Origin: Pyrrhoderma lamaoense
Taxonomy: Eukaryota; Basidiomycota; Agaricomycetes; Hymenochaetales; Hymenochaetaceae
NCBI GenBank assembly: GCA_002794735.1
Contig: NBAZ01000006.1
Location: 1,178,001 to 1,242,000 of the forward strand
Reading direction: 5' to 3'
DNA: 64,000 bases
Every line of letters starts with the position of its first letter. The stretch's first letter is position 1. The notes below the pieces were generated by a model that was given only the letters and a program-made list of their open reading frames with translations, was not told the DNA's origin and made no database searches. Both the position numbers and the translations under genes were made by a program. Positions 11,258-23,621 of the stretch are shown piece by piece.

Positions 11258-14200
11258 TCAAGAGGGTATGCATTGAGAGTAATCTGTATTTCCGATTTAA
11301 TATATTTCTTTGCCAAACTAGATTAGGTGAAACTTACATGGGTTACTGACTGTGCATACTGACCCAGATGCGCACACAGTGGGCCCGGTGTAGCCAATGC
11401 CTATAGTTTTTGATGATCAGCTTTAGCACATACTACATACTCAGCACAGATATATCATACCTCCGCATTGACCATATACTACCTGGGTAGCTGAGGATCC
11501 ACTAGCTGTGCTAGTACTAGAACCTAGAACAGTCGAAGAGGTAGTCGTTGAGGGAGCTGCGGTCGAGGTCACAGATATTGTTGAAGTCTGTGCGATTGTC
11601 GATGTTTGTGAATTTGTTGAAGAAACAGTTGACGCAGGTGCGCTCCCGGCGACGTCTCCGTAGAATATCCCTCGCCCATTTGTTCCGATGTAGACGCTTT
11701 CGATTCATCAACGGACTGATTATATAGCACGAGAAATTCTACATACCGGCCGTATATACGAGGATCTCCGCTGATAACATTTGCACTTAGAGAACCGAAA
11801 CCATGAGCAGAGTCGTTTATTTGTACCCAGTTCAGTCCAGCGTCATCTGATCTGAAGTATCCTGATTGAGACGTTCCAAATGCGGCAGCAGCAAAAATAG
11901 CTGGATAGCCGCCAGTAGACTTGGGAGCACCTAATGCGATAGCAAAAGCTTGAGTTATCCCAGATATTTGACTGAAAGTCGAGCCAAAATCGAGTGAGTG
12001 GTAGAGTCCCTTATCAGTAGAGACCCATACATCTCCGCTAACACTCGGATGTACAATAACCTTTGCGGGAGACGTAGAGGATCCAAGGGTAGACGCAACA
12101 GAGAAAGTCTTTGCTCCATCTCGCGAAATGTAAAAGTTTGAACCTGAGGCGCCGTAGAAAATAGAGTTATTCACTTTGTCAGAAGCTATCTGGGCATCAG
12201 ATGGAAGAGAAGGGACTGAGGTGAATGGATTGGTGTACTGAGAAACCTGTACACCATTGGACGAAGTTCGCCATAGAACAGTATCTCCATCGGCGGAGAG
12301 GGCAACCTTTCCACCAGTGACATTGTCAGCTGCTCCATAGTCCTGGACCTATAGAAGTAGGGTGAGGCTAAGAAGAATTTTGTCAGAGATTGTTGCACCT
12401 ACCAAGAGGTACCCGAATCAGTCGAAAGAGCTACTTGCTTTCCTTCAGAGCTGTCTCCGTTTCCGATGCGTACAATATTTTTCGGGCTATTTCCCGCGTA
12501 ATCTAGATCGACTGTTGTGGACCACGTTGGGTTGGTGAACGACGTAGATGGCGCCACTGACAAGCTGTTATGAACAAATCCTAGTATTTCATTGTGTAAG
12601 TAACTTCCGATGTTCTCTTTAGGCATATTATGTATAGTTTTACCTCCATCATCACCAACAGCACTGATAAGAGACGGGCCTATGGGAGGTGAAATCAATG
12701 CTTGGACTGAGGTTTCTTCAACGCCATCCGCCAGGGACTTTAAGGTGACATTGTGCGTGGTATCCCATTTTAAGAGGTCATGTCCACCGTAAACGGTTGC
12801 GCCAGTCCCATACAACCAGTGATTGCTGTCAAAAGGATCTATTGACAACCCTTCCATCATCCACCCGATCTGAAGAGTTCCGAGTTCCGTGACGACATAG
12901 TCAGGGCCGAGCCAAGGTGCTAGAGAATCATCGTATGAATACCACTTGTCGATTGTCGGGTACGACTCCCAAGACCAAAGAGGTGACCATGTACTGCCAC
13001 TATCAGTACTACGGAAAATTTGACCATCTGGCCACCAGGAGTTCAAGGCGGCTACCATGATTGTGCCCGGCCTTTGTAGGTCGACGGAGAGGCCGCCGAA
13101 GCCAAAGTATAGGTCTCCGCCAGATACCGGTGTTATGTCCGTCCAAACACCTGAAGTTATGTTATACTTATAGAGAGATCCTGGAATTTGGGGGTGTTCA
13201 GTTACAATGCGGCCAAGCCCTTTATTATATCTTACCCAAAGTCCCATCGTATGGCCCACCTCCGTTTGAATAGGATACGTAAAGAGTTTTCTCAGAGGGT
13301 GAGAGTGTACCTTTATGAGGAATAAAGGTGTTGTTCTGTCCTGAGACAGCGCTCCCTGTACAAAACATCTGTTACAGTCTGAATTAAACCCAATATCAAG
13401 TAACTCACAAGTTGATCCCGCATCATTTGAGACAAATATATTATCAGACCCCATACTCGCCACTCCAACAAATATTCTGGGTGTAGCTGTTCCACTTGTT
13501 CCACTAGTCGAATCAAAAGTTACGAATGAGAGGCCAAGTTTATCGCTATTATAACCGCTAGTATCCGTTGGATCAGGAATATAGGTGCCTTCAATATTCA
13601 GTTTAGGAAACAATAAACATTACTTGTGTAGAAGGAGAAATTACCAGTATTAGTGAAGCTTGTAACTTGAGTCCAAGTTGAGCCGGAGTCCGTAGACTTC
13701 CAAAGTCCATTTCCAGACCGTGCTCCAAAGAAAAGAATGTTGTTTTTATTTGGATCCACAGCAAGACGCTATACTCAACAATTTTTGAATGAGAAATATC
13801 AGTCTTTGCATATTGGAATCACTAACCTCTCCCATACCCCTTCCGGGCATGTTTCCTCCGACCTAGTAGTCTCTGAGTAACTTTTATTTGGTATCTATAA
13901 GCAGAAAAAGCTGACTTTAAATGGCAATTTTGATGCACTCCAAGTGTCGCCGCGATCTGCAGATATAAGTATCTGGCCATCGTTTGGGTCCCAGCTATTA
14001 GTATACATCCCGGTAGCCTATATAGAAGTAATTTATTAATTTCATATTGGTGTAGTATTCTCATTAAAGCATAGATACATACGAGATATACACGATCCGT
14101 ATCAATGGGGTCTACTGCTAGAGCATCAACTCCCCAGTAATTCCACCTCGCATCGTCAGCGAAATCAAGGAGAGGAGTCCAAGTATCATCGGAAGGGTTA

Positions 14201-14426
14201 AGTCTGTAGGCTCCGCCAATATCTGTGCGTAGATATGCCAATCCTTTTTCTGAAGGATTAAAACGATACTTGGAACAAAGCCCCCACCACCTCCAATTTT
14301 GACGTTCGCCCAGCTGTATGATTGAGGTGCTATAGCTGCGGAAGCCTGTAAGGTAGCTGAGTCCAGTAGAAGACTGAAAGCAAAGAGAAGAGTAGTTCGC
14401 CAAATCATGATGATGATAATGCTCAA
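11258..14426 (-). CDS. GH74 xyloglucanase with C-terminal CBM1
   Basis: Secreted glycoside hydrolase family 74 enzyme; the family cleaves xyloglucan, either internally or from the reducing end. An N-terminal hydrophobic signal (ATG at 14426 or 14408) leads into SYSWANVKIGGGGFV, then RTDIGGAYR, GRGMGERLAVDP, repeated STDSGSTW-type turns of the twin seven-bladed propellers, and AVGDDGG. The Asp residues in RTDIGG and GDDGG match the positions expected for the catalytic pair. After a Ser/Thr linker comes a complete CBM1: [28 protein letters not shown], whose last six residues are on a separate exon ending at 11258. At least nine exons. Two places need one missing base each: the A run at 14260-14263 (plus strand) and 12345-12346. 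Both keep conserved GH74 sequence on either side. Confidence 0.88.
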
Positions 14427-14487
14427 GCTACCAGAGGAACCCGAGAGAGGAGACCATGCTATGTATTAGAATCGACTTGCCCGTATA

Positions 14488-14502
14488 TACTTATATACAG
14501 CG
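14488..14502 (-). promoter_or_regulatory. TATA box of the GH74 gene
   Basis: The minus strand reads GTATATAAGTATATAC about 65-75 bp upstream of the first ATG at 14426, a normal spacing for a fungal core promoter. Confidence 0.45.
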
Positions 14503-15349
14503 AGTATCTGCCAGCATGCACCATCTTACTGAAGGGCGACGCTTTCAATGAGCGAAGATGCTTCTGGACACGACGGTCCGGCTTCATATTCTATATCAGC
14601 CTAGAACAGGAGAAACCGGACATACTGTTTTAAACAACAAGAGAAAGTCAGGCCTCGGTCAGGTAAGACAGAAGATGTTTTCATGTGGACATGCAATGTC
14701 TTGTTTATTATATCTGGTCATAGACACCGAGGCATTTCCGTAAGTCCAACAGCTATCTGTCATAGAAGCAAAGAAGATAGTTTTCTACTATATTTGTCCT
14801 TAAGTTGAACCATACTGTGTCTTTTTACTATATGTTTAACGGCTCTCACCCGGGCGGATCCAGGTACGCTCATGGTGATTAGCGAAATAGGTTCGGATAA
14901 TCTCCAGCTGGCAGGTACGTGTGATCGTAGCTTCGGAAATTTCGTCGTCTCATTCAAATTTACATTAATTAGCACTTCTATGGGCCTCAGGGTTCCAAGT
15001 GTCGACACTTGATGTTATTTCGATATAATCAGAGCTAACATCTTGCTCAAAGATCTGATGAGGTGCCTATGAGCACAGTATAGCCGAATTTTGGACTGTC
15101 TTGACAGATGCATTTCCATCAAGAAGCACTTGAGGAGTTATTTGGACATCAAAGAGAAATCTTGTATTCATCTCTTCCTCATAAGAAATAAAGGAATTAA
15201 AAGAATCTCTATTCAATCATGAAATTTGAGAGATACCCTAAGTCTACACCTTCACGTGATTACGCTCCTTGACGCGCGTCTGTTTCAATTCTAATTTCTA
15301 ATTTCTAGTCTCAATCGCAATCACAACTTCTGACTGACTCAGATATTTG
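14503..15349. other. Intergenic promoter region between divergent GH74 and PAC1 genes
   Basis: No supported exon on either strand. It separates two genes transcribed away from each other and should carry both promoters. Confidence 0.5.
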
Positions 15350-16454
15350 ATGATGTATGGCCACAACATCGATCCTCTCGCCGACTCAGCTCCAGCGCGA
15401 TATGCATATGAATCTGATGACGAGGATATCCTGAACTCTGACCCTCAAACAAAAACCGAAGCTTCTCCAACGGTTGAAGTAACTTTCTTCCGTCGGATGT
15501 CTATAAGAAAGACGAAGGGAACACGCTTGTTGTTGCAACCGGGGACGTTGGGGGGAGTTGGGCCCGGGGTGCAAACCTTGGAGAACAAGCTGGTCAGATA
15601 AATGTCAATAAGCGTGCAGTATGTTTGTCTGGATAGTACCGTGCCATGAGTTTAGTACTATGGTATTGACTATATGCCCTGGAACAAATTCTCAGATTGG
15701 TTTTATATTTCGTCCCATCTGGGCTGCCAGGGCTCGTATAACAGTCATCGTCTCTGAAGCTCTGACGCGACTACCTACTTGGGCAATGCATACTTATGCC
15801 GATACTATACTGGAGAGTTGGCAGCCATCAAGGTCCTTTATTATACTCCTTTGAAAAAAAAAAACGTCCCTTTCTGAGATATGTAATTCAGGATCATATT
15901 CTTGGATTCGTACAGTTCGTCAACTTATATATCGGCAGCTCCCATCTTACCTCATGAAGCTCCACTGAGGTACTTGAGTACTGTATGTTGTTCCACAATA
16001 CTAACACACCGTGTTCCTGATGAACTGCCATCAGGACCGCAGAACAATCCCAGAAAATGATCATTTATTCCCATTCGCCCCTCCTAATCTTCTACAGTCA
16101 ACTACATCTGCTTTTCTCGCCTTACTTGCCCTTCCGAAATCGGTTTCAATGAAGGCATCAGGTCTCACTATACTTGTTCCAACACAGCGAGTACCGATAC
16201 CAGATTTACATATTCCATCTCATCCGGAAGATGACCAAGTTACACCAACTAAGTACATACCTAATGAAGCAGTTGATTCTGGCGACTGGGATATAGGCTT
16301 GCTTTGTACTGCACATAGGGTGATTTTTGAAAGCATAGGTGGTAACCACTTTGCAGAATGGGAGGATGTAAGAAAAACGATTGGAGGGACTAAGGGAACA
16401 TTGAATAGACCGAAACCAAGATCGTCGGGCACTAATGGCGGGATGTATATATAA
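15350..16454 (+). CDS. Proteasome assembly chaperone 1 (PAC1/PSMG1-like)
   Basis: PAC1 with PAC2 helps build the alpha ring of the 20S proteasome. The start is ATG ATG at 15350. The order of landmarks fits fungal PAC1: NTLVVATGD, ARGANLGEQAGQINV, then IVSEALTRLPTWAM, IIFLDSYSSSTYIS, APLRYLST, FAPPNLLQST, TSAFLALLALP, LVPTQRVPIP and a C-terminal segment ending GMYI. Exons 15350-15618, 15696-15832, 15892-15982 and 16035-16454 join in phase. One missing T near 15486 is needed between VEVTF and LPSDVYK. The family match rests on remembered family features; I am fairly sure. Confidence 0.72.
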
Positions 16455-16783
16455 TGTATAATACTGATAGCAATAGCAAGAAAAAACGATCCCTTGTATG
16501 CTTAGAGAGAAATTTCAAGCTCGTAATACTCACTTCCAAATGAAGAACCATATACATGCACGGCCTTTGTCTTCTCACAGCTGAGGGCTTTTGTTTCTCT
16601 TTGAGTAAGAAATTCTTCATAATCCCCAGGCCCACTGCAAAGGTTATAAGCCTTGGTACACCGACTCGTGAGACTAAATAACTCGCTAAAAGCGAAGGTT
16701 ATGGAAAGCCCAGTACAGTACGCACGGTATTAAGCATAGACTAAAACGGCTAACTCATATTTATTTTCTCCGTGACTCGGCCC

Positions 16784-17229
16784 CTACTGACGACCATACA
16801 ACCACCGTCTTCCTCGTTCCGCAGCAGTTCTCTCCAAGCCTTCAACAGATTGGAAGAGATCCTCGACTACTTGATTCCATCGACCTTCAAGCAATGAACG
16901 TACCGGTGTTTGTGAAATACGCGCCGATGCCGGGGGTGGAGCTGGGATAGATGGAGGGGACACAAGCTTATGAGACAAGTCGTGCATTCTTGGGTGAGCG
17001 GGAAATATTATAAGGAGGTCATGATTAGAATCTCAAGATGAGGGAAGTAGTTTGAACTAACTGTGCGCGACGGAGCTCGGTTTGTGACTTGATCAAGTTG
17101 GAAAAGCCATAGTATACCTTGATAGTTGCCAGGCAGAAGGCATCAGCTTTAGTGCTCAGAATATGCTTTCACAAAGCTTACACCGCCGGCAACGATTGCG
17201 CCAGATAGCGTCCCAACGAGAAATGACAT
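16784..17229 (-). CDS. MIC12: MICOS complex subunit MIC12
   Basis: Small mitochondrial inner-membrane protein of the MICOS complex, which shapes crista junctions. The start MSFLVGTLSGAIVAGGVYYGFSNLI gives a single membrane helix with glycine pattern typical for this family; then TELRRAQ and a C-terminal LLEGRWNQVVEDLF and RRWLYGR. Three exons: 17229-17182, 17117 to about 17062, and about 16990 to 16784. Length about 110 residues, as usual. No frame break. The segment 16455-16783 between its 3' end and PAC1 holds no gene. Confidence 0.75.
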
Positions 17230-17579
17230 TGTGTCGTGCTAATTGTGCTCGATTGTGATGAAACACTCCCAAACTGGAGGTACTATATTCCCACGAAGTA
17301 AGCAGACGCAGATAGAAAAAAATATGGATGACCCAACAATAAGCTGATCACATGTTGATCTGATTGTAACAACGGAATCGGATTTCTTCGTCATAATGAC
17401 TATTTCTTTATTCTTGCCTGACGCTTCGATGAACCTGTAAGTCTCAAAAACATGACTCGATTTATTGCATCTATTATAAATAGCCTGAAAAAGCTGATCT
17501 AGAGTAGAATGCTACATCATCTAGACGAGTAGATATGTACGCCTCTATACAATAGGCTAGTAACCAATCGAATCTTTCC

Positions 17580-18790
17580 TCAATCCCATGTTGGTAATCC
17601 CAAAGTAAACCTTAATAAGGAATCGATATACTTCGTGCTAGACTCGAGACGCTTGAATGCAATACCTCGATATTTACAATAATATTCCGTTTCATTGTAG
17701 TGTTTTCCAATGCGTTTCATAAGATGATCATTGAAGTCAACCACAGTAAGAGTCTCTAATTTCCGAAGTTCATTCAAGACACTCCCCTTCTTGTCAGAAC
17801 CCAGAACTGTGCAATCTCGACCATATACATCTGATAGAATCAGATTCCGTACATTTTGTGGAAATGGGGTAGAATCAGTTCTCCGTGGGTTGATATGCAT
17901 CGCATACATCGTCTCAGGAAATGTTCGAAATTGTATACGATCAAGCATTCTATAACATGCTGTCGTGAATCGGCACACAGTATTCCATTCATTCACAAGG
18001 AGATATATATCCGATGATCTCTCTTCTTGTCGCATATATAGTTATCGATAAAGAACTTTGGTATTGAGAAGATGTACTCGATTCGAATACAATTGTCCGT
18101 AAGCTTGGTGCGAATAGATTGTCTTCATTCATCTCATCCAACCTATCCCAGTTATAGAAACGATCGGTCCCATATTAGGTATCCAGCCAGCAACGAGGAT
18201 ATACCTCAGGTACTTGAGTGATTTTGTCATGAAGAATATCATTGGAATGCATTCAATGTCTGCCTCCTTCAACTCATTGATTGCTAATCCTTCTAGACAA
18301 TTGAGACCATGGACGACGTAAGGTAGACAAGGAATATACGATGTGAGACAATTGCCACCCGTGTTAAAGGATGACATCCCTATGTCCAAAATACGGAGTT
18401 GAGAGAACCTTGACAAGGATAATAATAGTTTTAATGGCGTTGTGGGGTCGACTCTGCCATGATGTAGTAGTACGGAAAGTGTTGTTACTTGTTGCTGTCT
18501 CCGTGGACAAGATATGAACGAGAAGAGCATTTTATCGAAATGATATATTACTCCCCTCTTATCTAAGTATCGCCGAGCATTCAAATTCCAGGATGAATTC
18601 ACCTGACACATTACTGCCAAGAGTCTGTTTGAGGGAAAATACTCTATATCATGACAATTATGGATTTCGTGTAGTATATCGAAGTCATTATGGATGTATT
18701 CCAATACAAGGTCAAGAATAAGTGGACAGAACCCATGATATCTCTTTCCTGTTTTGTGGTGTATAAGCTTGTATTTACAGATTGTTGACT
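17580..18790 (-). CDS. F-box-like protein, family copy B (frame broken)
   Basis: Nearly identical to copy D at 20813 over most of its length and close to copy A. Relative to D it lacks single bases near 18017, 18072 and 18168, each in or next to a C run, which splits it into pieces; the end RFTLGLPTWD is intact. At the N-terminus, PLILDLVLEYIH is present in a frame without an upstream ATG. As the breaks are of the same kind seen in housekeeping genes here, I do not call it a pseudogene with certainty. The leucine-rich C-terminal half and the F-box-like N-terminus are as in copy A. Confidence 0.5.
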
Positions 18791-19110
18791 CGATTTTTGA
18801 GTGAAGCGGTTCAGTATCAAGTAGTAGACTCTTATTACAAGATAATCAACAACTAGTTCTGTTTTTCTATAAGCTTGTGTGTGATCTCCTTTCAAAAGTG
18901 ATGAGTGCTGTCGACTTACCCGTCTGTTACTTGCAGTGATTCTTTTCTGGTACCTTTATGCACTACATCTGTACCACAGGACGCCTTATGTTGATAGGCC
19001 CCTGAAGAGTTCTTGCAGTAGTATAAGACACGATTCCCCTTATTTCCAGACGCTGGAAACCTTTTTCCCGTCCTGTTATACTTTTCAAGGTGAGTGGTAC
19101 TATACATTTT
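18791..19110 (-). repeat. 5' flank of copy B, duplicated at copy A
   Basis: Matches 8235-8600 with scattered differences and small indels. Any open frame in it is not kept between the two copies, which speaks against coding. Confidence 0.55.
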
Positions 19111-19880
19111 AAGGTGAGTGGTGGGTGTAAAGGGACAAAATCTATAGAGATTAGTATGATATAGTCTATGGCTCTATCTAGTAATGAGCTGTTCCCAAGA
19201 TGTGGATGAGGTCTTACTTTATTTATGAAACTACACGTACTTTTTGAGTAAGTATGATTGTACCACCAACTAAGATATACCAATGCGTCGGGTTTTCATA
19301 GTCGCCGAAGACAAAAACGCAAGTATATTGACTTATACATGATGATTTTGACTGACGATGTTTGTAATTAGGTTTGCCGCCTGAAAAAACTATGGCGCAG
19401 ATCCTAGCCATAGAAACCACAACAGGCCTAGGAATCGTTACATGTTTATGTATCTATTTTACGTCTTATCCTGTTCCCTTTGTGGAGCGGTGACGAATAG
19501 GTAGTAAATCAACCCCCTACAATAGCATGTAGCCTTTCATAGAAAGTGGAATTTAATCTATTATTATCAATACTCTTACAAACGCCCCTAATTTTCTGCA
19601 TCACTGTTGTAGTTGGATTATGTGACTATGATACAGGTTACAGAAGGAATCCGGTTCTGTAGTAATTAAAACTTACTCCTCAAATCCAAACTCATGCAAA
19701 GTGACAGCCTTGAGATAACCAGAATCAAACAACCAACTAGGCGATCATCTAAAAGACAAAAAGTTGATGCGCTGCATATGTGCGGTAAGATCTTTTCAGT
19801 CTTTATCACTACCAGAGACTCGCAGGAACTTCTCCAGAAAAACACGCATCATCTTGCTAGTGCTGTTAAGCAAACGCAAA
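19111..19880. other. Intergenic DNA
   Basis: No supported gene; short open frames here have no family resemblance or splice pattern. Confidence 0.45.
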
Positions 19881-20260
19881 AACAAACAAGAAGGAGCATC
19901 TAAGTATATAAGTTTATACACCACAAAACAGGAAAAGAGATATCATATGTTTAGTCCACTTATTTTTGACCTTGTCTTGGAATACATCCATACTGACTTC
20001 GATATACTGTACGAACTCTATAATCGTTATGATAAAGAGTATTATCCTCAAACAGACTCTTGGCAGTAATGTGTCGGGTGGATTCATCCTGGAATTTGAA
20101 TGCTCGACTATACTTAGATAAGAGGGGAATAATAATCCATTACAAGGAAAGGCTCTTCTCGTTCATATCCTGTCCAGGATGACAATAACGAGTAACAAAC
20201 TTGCCATACAACAATTTTTTGGCGGAGTCAACTCTACAACGCCATATATACCTAGCCATC
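19881..20260 (+). pseudogene. F-box-like family copy C, truncated fragment
   Basis: Only the N-terminal third of the family is present. It starts with the sequence matching ...SLYTTKQE and MFSPLIFDLVLEYIH, continues to YNRYDKEYY, and then breaks after PQTDSW. Weakened similarity to the RRYLDKRG, FSFISCPG and IQQFFGGVNSTTP segments continues to about 20250, after which similarity is lost. Unlike the other copies it has several substitutions and a genuine loss of the 3' two thirds, so it is a real fragment and not just a frame error. Confidence 0.65.
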
Positions 20261-20653
20261 ACTACCTGCCCTTCCTAATAGTGATAAAACATGTGTACAT
20301 AATCACTAGGCCTGTCATGGTCGCGTGGTGCGAAATCTCTTGTACACTGAATTTATTCCCACAGCACAGCACAACAACCACAAACATTAACTTTTGTTTC
20401 TTAAGTGAGTTTGTTGGATGAGTAGGCCTTGTCAAGGGCCATATAAGCACTGCATTGCTTAACCACGTATACTACAATAGGTTAGCATCATTGTTACCCT
20501 GTCAATCGGATATTCAGTTCCGGTGATTCCGACACACTAGCATAATTGATAGTACAATCATACCTTCTCAGATAACAATAGTGGTTTCATAATGTATGGC
20601 CTCCTTTGCACTCGCTTCTTTGTCATGACAGTCTATGCAACCGAAGCGTAGAC

Positions 20654-20662
20654 TATAAAAGG
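20654..20662 (+). promoter_or_regulatory. TATA box of copy D
   Basis: The motif TATAAAAGG lies about 155 bp upstream of the ATG at 20813. It is the best core-promoter match in the F-box-like family and suggests that copy D is expressed. Confidence 0.45.
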
Positions 20663-20812
20663 AGCTGATATTCATAGAAGTTACCCTCGATCACTTAATC
20701 CAAATTACTAAGGCCTCACTTAACGCTATCTTTCCAAGCCACCTACTGACACATAAGTTAGCTCACTCCCCGGCTTCATTGTCACTTCACATCGCTATCA
20801 TCTCTCCCCGAT

Positions 20813-22050
20813 ATGGGGAAGAAACTGAAAGGGAAATTTGCCTCCTTACGTGACAAAATCTCGTCACTTATTCGAAGGAGGGGCAATGGACCCTGTCCAC
20901 TTATTCTTGACCTTGTCTTGGAATACATCCATTTCGAATATGATATGCTGCATGCAATCTACAATAATCATAACCAAGAGTATTATTCCTATACCAGAGT
21001 CTTGGTAGTGATGTGTCAGGTGAACTCAACCTGGTATCTCTGTGCTCAACGATACTTAGATAAGAGGGGAGTACTATCTAGCTTCGATAAAATGCTCTTC
21101 TCGTTCATATCTTGTCCACGGAGACAGCAACAAGTAACAACACTTTCCATACTACTACATCATGGCAGATTCGACCCCACAACGCCATTTAAACTATTAT
21201 TATCCTTGTCAAGGTTCTCTCAACTCCGTATTTTGGACATAGGGATGTCATCCTTTAACACGGGTGGCAATTGTCTCACATCGTATATTCCTTGTCTACC
21301 TTACGTCGTCCATGGTCTCAATTGTCTAGAAGGATTAGCAATCAATGAGTTGAAGGAGGCAGACATTGAATGCATTCCAATGATATTCTTCATGACAAAA
21401 TCACTCAAGTACCTGAGGTATATCCTCGTTGCTGGCTGGATACCCAATATGGGACCCGATCGTTTCTATAACTGGGATAGGTTGGATGAGATGAATGAAG
21501 ACAATCTATTCGCACCAAGCTTACGGACAATTGTATTCGAATCGAGCACATCTTCTTCAATACCCAAGTTCTTTATCGATAATTATAAATGTGACAAGAA
21601 GAGAGGACCATCGGATATATATCTCCTTGTGAATGAATGGAATACTGTGTGCCGATTCACGACAGCATGTTATAGAATGCTTGATCGTATACAATTTCGA
21701 ACATTTCCTGAGACGATGTATGCGATGCATCTCGAGCTAGAGGAGACTATTTCTACACCATTTCCAAGAAATGTGAGGCATCTGATTCTATCGGACGTAT
21801 ATAGACGAAATCGCACAGTTCAAGATTCTGACGAGACGATAAAGGTTTTAGAGGGACTTCGGAAATTAGAGACTCTTACTATTGTGGTTGGCGTCCATTA
21901 CCGCCGAGAGAGCAAGAATGTGCCTATCGAGAGATGAAAACATATTGCAATACCCGTGGTGTTGCGTTCATGTCTTTCAAGTCTAGTGAGATAGATATGG
22001 GTTTCTTATTAAGAAAGACACTGACTTTACCATCATTAACCTGGGGATGA
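20813..22050 (+). CDS. F-box-like protein, family copy D (best preserved)
   Basis: The only copy with a clear ATG: MGKKLKGKFASLRDKISSLI, then the F-box-like GPCPLILDLVLEYIH and MCQVNSTWYLCAQRYL. Leucine-rich segments follow, for example LRILDIGMSSF, LEGLAINELKEADIECIP, LKYLRYILVAGW and RKLETLTIVV. The straight frame stops at 21937. One more C in the CC at 21923-21924 would continue it through YREMKTYCN, RGVAFMSFKSSE and TLTLPSLTWG to a stop at 22050, which matches the C-terminal pattern of copies A and B. Predicted length about 410 residues. Likely an SCF substrate adaptor by family logic; the target is unknown. Confidence 0.65.
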
Positions 22051-22319
22051 CACTTAACTAATCAACAATCTTTTGTATTTTAACACATGTGACCACTAAC
22101 CCCTTTTTTGTTTGCTTTTATGCTAGTATGTAATTTTGTACGTGTTGCAATAATTTAGAGTAAACATGTGTCCAAGCTTTAAGAGTTCAATAAAGTATCG
22201 GAGTACAAACTTATATTTAGGTGTCTGCACGTGACTAATTTCGTCTGGTTTTGTATTAGTCCTTTAGAGGTTTGTGGATCTAAGTTATTATAGGAACATA
22301 TATAGATCCGTTTCCCGTC

Positions 22320-23621
22320 ATGGTAGCTTCGACACTACTACCAGTGATCGAGGCCGCAGATAACTTCGACGTTGTTAAAAATCGTAATAACCTTGCACTT
22401 TTCTGCCTCTCGAATGACCCTGCCTCTGTTGTAACACCAATTGGCCTGCTTTGGCCAGAAGTTGTCGAAGCGCTGAAACAGGACAATGAGGAGTTGGAAT
22501 CAAAAGGTCAACATCCTGTCTGGGATTTTATTTCTACTGAATCCGACTCATCATCACCTCGAGTAACACATGCATTTTTTTCTTCCTACATCCCTCCTAA
22601 TGCATCTGCGCGATCCGAAGCCATTGCGGGGACGTGCTCTCGTTGGCGCGATTCAGGGAAGTTTTCCGACGTCATTGGAGGTCGGATGTGGCGCAACGAA
22701 TTGTATCCTATATATGTAAATCCGTTTCGCTGTTTGAATACAGATGGAATCGTATGTGAGATGGAACGTGCCGCGTCTTCTCTGTTCGGGATCATCACAT
22801 ATGGTGTCCATTTGACAGTATTCCAGCGTCCGCCCCCCGGAAAAGAAGGCGAAGTGATGACTTGGGTACCTACTCGCTCAAAAACGAAACAAACGTGAAT
22901 GAATCTCGTTATCTATCTTTTACTTGGTTTATATGCTTACCGACTTGCTCGCATGCAGTTGGCCTGGATGGCTAGATAATTCGGTAGCGGGTGGAATCCC
23001 TTCAAGGATGTCACCATTTGAAGCTATAGTGAAGGAAGCAATGGAAGAAGCAAGTCTCACTGAAGATATTGTCCGCAAGTATACTCGTAGTGTTGGTGCA
23101 GTTAGCTACTTCTTCCAGTAAGTTCGCGGCTAAACTGTATTTAAGTATATACACATAGGTTAATCGGGCTTGATTGATATATAGAAAAGGGAGGTGGCTT
23201 CAGCCTGAAGTGGAATTTGTTTATGAATTGGAAATTCCGTACAAGCTCTCAGATCAAGAAGCAGATTCCTTCAAACCTAAACCATTGGATGGAGAGGTTG
23301 AATTTTTTGAGGTTTGTCATATAACCAAGCGCCCTTCCATCCAATCTAGTAATGCTGATTGATGACAGTTTCTTCCTCTAAGTGAGGTAGTTGAGCGCAT
23401 CCACAAAGGGTTATTCAAACCTAATTGTGCAGTAGGTAAGTATCATACTGGATTACTTCTGATTCTGCCACGATTGATAACTGACTTCTCATTTCTTTCG
23501 ATCTAAAGTTCTCATAGATTTTCTCATCCGCCATGGATACGTCACTCCTGAAACGGATCCAAACTATTTGGAGATCGTTACCCGAATTCACTCACGATTT
23601 GATTATCTACACTGGTGTTGA
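22320..23621 (+). CDS. NUDIX hydrolase with DUF4743-type N-terminal domain
   Basis: NUDIX enzymes hydrolyse nucleoside diphosphates linked to another moiety. The N-terminal half (LLPVIEAADNF, GLLWPEVVEAL, WRNELYPIYV, FGIITYGVHLTVF) resembles the domain found in the fungal and plant Nudix group related to thiamine pyrophosphokinase. The Nudix box follows as GGIPSRMSPFEAIVKEAMEEASL, with Lys in place of the usual Arg before the Glu. The C-terminal part ends FLIRHGYVTPETDPNYLEIV. Five exons join in phase; the first introns are 22895-22958 and 23118-23184. No frame break. Substrate not predictable. Confidence 0.8.

Noticed and set aside
11569..14403. GH74 gene as a pseudogene
   Set aside because: Its two breaks are the same one-base type as in the complex I gene and all domains are otherwise complete.
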